6,752 nt of DNA from positions 1 to 6,752 of the forward strand of contig JAYUHK010000021.1 in the NCBI GenBank assembly GCA_043767025.1. The letters are read 5' to 3'. Under the pieces are notes generated by a model. The model saw only the letters and a list, made by a program, of their open reading frames with translations. It ran no database searches and was not told the DNA's origin. Source of the DNA: JAYUHK01 sp043767025. GTDB lineage: Bacteria > Bacteroidota > Bacteroidia > Chitinophagales > Saprospiraceae. The position numbers and the translations under genes are program-made. Shown here piece by piece: positions 5,040-6,752 of the stretch (the stretch's first letter is position 1; each line of letters opens with the position of its first letter).

Positions 5040-6752
5040 ATGAAAAAAGCGACTTTACACAGTCATCGGCTTCTTTCCGAATTTACTAGTTGTTTTCAGC
5101 CCGAAGGCGGCAAAAAGACAACTACAAGGAACGGTATCCTCCAAAAAACATACCTGGTGGCAGTCCTTGTGGTTTCCTTTACGGCGTTTTTTTCTTCCGA
5201 AATCTACGCTCAAAGTTGTGCTACACCTTCTCCAATTTGTGCCACGGTAACTGACCCAGGTGTCCAAAACGGTGGTGCAGGAACTTTTCCGGGTGCTTCT
5301 GGTTGTTTGCTCACTACGCCCAATGAAAACTGGTCAACAGTTAGTATCGCAACTTCGGGTCAGTTGGTTATGAGTATTCTCAATTCTGGTGGATTTGATA
5401 CCGATGCGGCATTATATGGACCTTTTCCTGCTGCAGGGCTGGGAGCAGGTTGTAACGCCGCCGCCGTTGGTGCGCCAATCGCTTGTAACTATTCTGTAAC
5501 GAACGGCACAGCTGCCAACCCAGCTTTATCCATTAACATACCAGTAACGGCAGGGCAACTTTACTATTTGTTAGTAACTAACTTTGCCAATGCTGCGCTC
5601 ATTGTAAGTTCTTCGGTTAATGGAACAGCTACGGTATCGTGTGCTGCGGTGGCTGCTCCTTGTTCTATCACTGCTCTTGCTGCTGGAACACCAGTTGTTA
5701 ATTGTGTGACTGGAATTTATGATATTCCTATTACCGTAACATATAGTACTCCTCCCGTCAATGCTGCTAACGTTGTGCAAGGTACACTGAATGTAAATGG
5801 TCAAGTATTTACGATTCCGGCGGGTAACAATGGTGCTGGACCTTACACTCAAATAGTGACGCTCACTGGTTTGATTGCAAACGGTCTGCCTCAAAATGTC
5901 ACGGCAGTTTTTTCTGCGGACGCTACTTGTACTCGTACTACCAACGCCTTATACACAGCACCTGCCTACGCAGTCGTTTCGGCGGGAGCAAATGTATCTG
6001 TTTGTCAAAGTACACCACCAATAGCCATTCCTTTGAATGGGACTTTGAGTGGCACCATTGCAGGCGCGAATGCCGTAACCGCCACTTGGAGCATTGTTTC
6101 AGGCGGCGGTACTCTAACGGGCAATAGTCCTGCGCTCACACCTGCGGGTGTAAGTGCAGTCACATATACGCCTGTGGCTGGATTTACGGGCAACGCAGTT
6201 CTTCAACTGACCTCAAGCGATCCTATTGGACCCTGTGTGTCAGTTAGTTCTCAAGTGACTATTACGGTTAATCCGCAACCAGTTGCTACAGCTACGAGTA
6301 ATGCACAGGCTATCTGTACAGGTACAAGTTCTATTGCCATTGCTCTTACAAGCAATATGTTAGGAACTACGTTTAGTTGGACGCGGGATAACACGACCAA
6401 CATAACAGGACTTGCGACTTCTGGAATGGGTACGTCCATCCCAGCCGCGACTTTTGTGAATATAACAACGATACCACAAACAACTATATTTACCATCGTT
6501 TCTACTGCGCCAAACGGCTGTATGGGAAACCCTATTACGGCGACCATCACCGTCAACCCCCTACCAGTCGCAGTACCTGCGTGTTTGCAGTCTTGCTCAA
6601 TGGTGCCGGGCGGCAGTATCGGAATGTTTGATTTGACAACTGCATTAGCTACTATAAATCCTTCATGCCCAACTTGTACGATAACTTACCACACGAGTGC
6701 TGCGGACGCAGCGAATGGAGTAGGAGCGATACCTACTGCAGCTCCGGCGTTG
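5040..6752 (+). CDS. Large exported PPC/PKD-like repeat surface protein (3' partial)
   Basis: One frame without a stop runs from the ATG at 5040 to the window edge, giving 571 residues of a longer protein. The start MKK is followed by a charged region to about residue 36, a hydrophobic core at about 37-53 and a likely cleavage after A57 ('EIYA|QS'), an unusually long signal peptide. Residues about 60-201 resemble the PPC-like beta-sandwich often found at the N-terminus of Bacteroidota surface proteins ('GCLLTTPNENW', 'TDAALYGPF', 'IACNYS', 'GQLYYLLVTNF', closing C201). Residues about 203-310 form a beta-rich domain. Residues 313-414 are Ig/PKD-like ('SAGANVSVCQS' to 'VTITVNPQP'), and 415-509 are a PKD-like repeat ('AICTG', 'FSWTRDNTTNITG', 'NGCMGNP', 'ITVNPLP'). 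From about 510 a further domain starts with the FDLT motif (530-533) and 'TITYHTSAADA'. Such proteins usually end in a T9SS or gliding-motility-associated C-terminal domain, which would lie outside the window. An adhesin or matrix role is inferred from architecture only. Confidence 0.9.
   Translation, partial: MKKATLHSHRLLSEFTSCFQPEGGKKTTTRNGILQKTYLVAVLVVSFTAFFSSEIYAQSCATPSPICATVTDPGVQNGGAGTFPGASGCLLTTPNENWSTVSIATSGQLVMSILNSGGFDTDAALYGPFPAAGLGAGCNAAAVGAPIACNYSVTNGTAANPALSINIPVTAGQLYYLLVTNFANAALIVSSSVNGTATVSCAAVAAPCSITALAAGTPVVNCVTGIYDIPITVTYSTPPVNAANVVQGTLNVNGQVFTIPAGNNGAGPYTQIVTLTGLIANGLPQNVTAVFSADATCTRTTNALYTAPAYAVVSAGANVSVCQSTPPIAIPLNGTLSGTIAGANAVTATWSIVSGGGTLTGNSPALTPAGVSAVTYTPVAGFTGNAVLQLTSSDPIGPCVSVSSQVTITVNPQPVATATSNAQAICTGTSSIAIALTSNMLGTTFSWTRDNTTNITGLATSGMGTSIPAATFVNITTIPQTTIFTIVSTAPNGCMGNPITATITVNPLPVAVPACLQSCSMVPGGSIGMFDLTTALATINPSCPTCTITYHTSAADAANGVGAIPTAAPAL

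Noticed and set aside
5571..5894. Minus-strand open frame opposite the repeat protein, and similar ones at 6005-6193 and 6251-6556.
   Set aside because: They lie antisense to a continuous 571-codon frame with clear signal peptide and domain motifs; they are low-complexity mirror frames of Thr/Ala/Val-rich repeats.

Overview
The window looks like a chromosomal segment of a Bacteroidota bacterium, most likely a member of the Saprospiraceae or a relative. The evidence is two proteins with C-terminal type IX secretion (T9SS type A) sorting domains, dockerin-like modules with the 'HILGI ... LIAAD(V/I)N.SGT' pattern common in that family, a PKD/Ig-repeat surface protein, AT-rich spacers and no strong Shine-Dalgarno sites. 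This is a family-level inference; no marker gene is present to name a species.

Layout. Positions 3-1061 (+) hold the 3' part of a secreted protein with dockerin-like, cohesin-like and T9SS sorting modules; it begins before the window. After 24 bases follows a complete paralogue (1086-2876, +) with the same C-terminal modules behind a signal peptide and a CPPC thioredoxin-like domain. A hairpin flanked by A and T tracts (2884-2926) lies between this pair and the convergent gene at 2940-4394 (-), so it can serve both directions. That minus-strand gene encodes a DEDDh exonuclease fused to a UvrC/Cho-type GIY-YIG nuclease and a cysteine cluster. An AT-rich spacer of about 640 bases (4404-5039) has no convincing gene. 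From 5040 to the right edge (6752) one uninterrupted frame encodes the first 571 residues of a large exported protein: an unusually long signal peptide, a PPC-like beta-sandwich domain, then Ig/PKD-like repeats.

How the genes relate. The two left-hand genes are probably one transcription unit and a tandem duplication whose products go to the cell surface or medium by T9SS. Both carry a dockerin-like and a cohesin-like module, which raises the question of whether they bind each other. The right-hand gene is probably another T9SS surface adhesin or matrix protein, but its C-terminus is outside the window. The nuclease is a DNA-processing enzyme with no obvious tie to the secreted proteins. The most unusual item is the exported thioredoxin-dockerin-cohesin-sorting architecture; the sequence shows no defence system, mobile element or CRISPR array.
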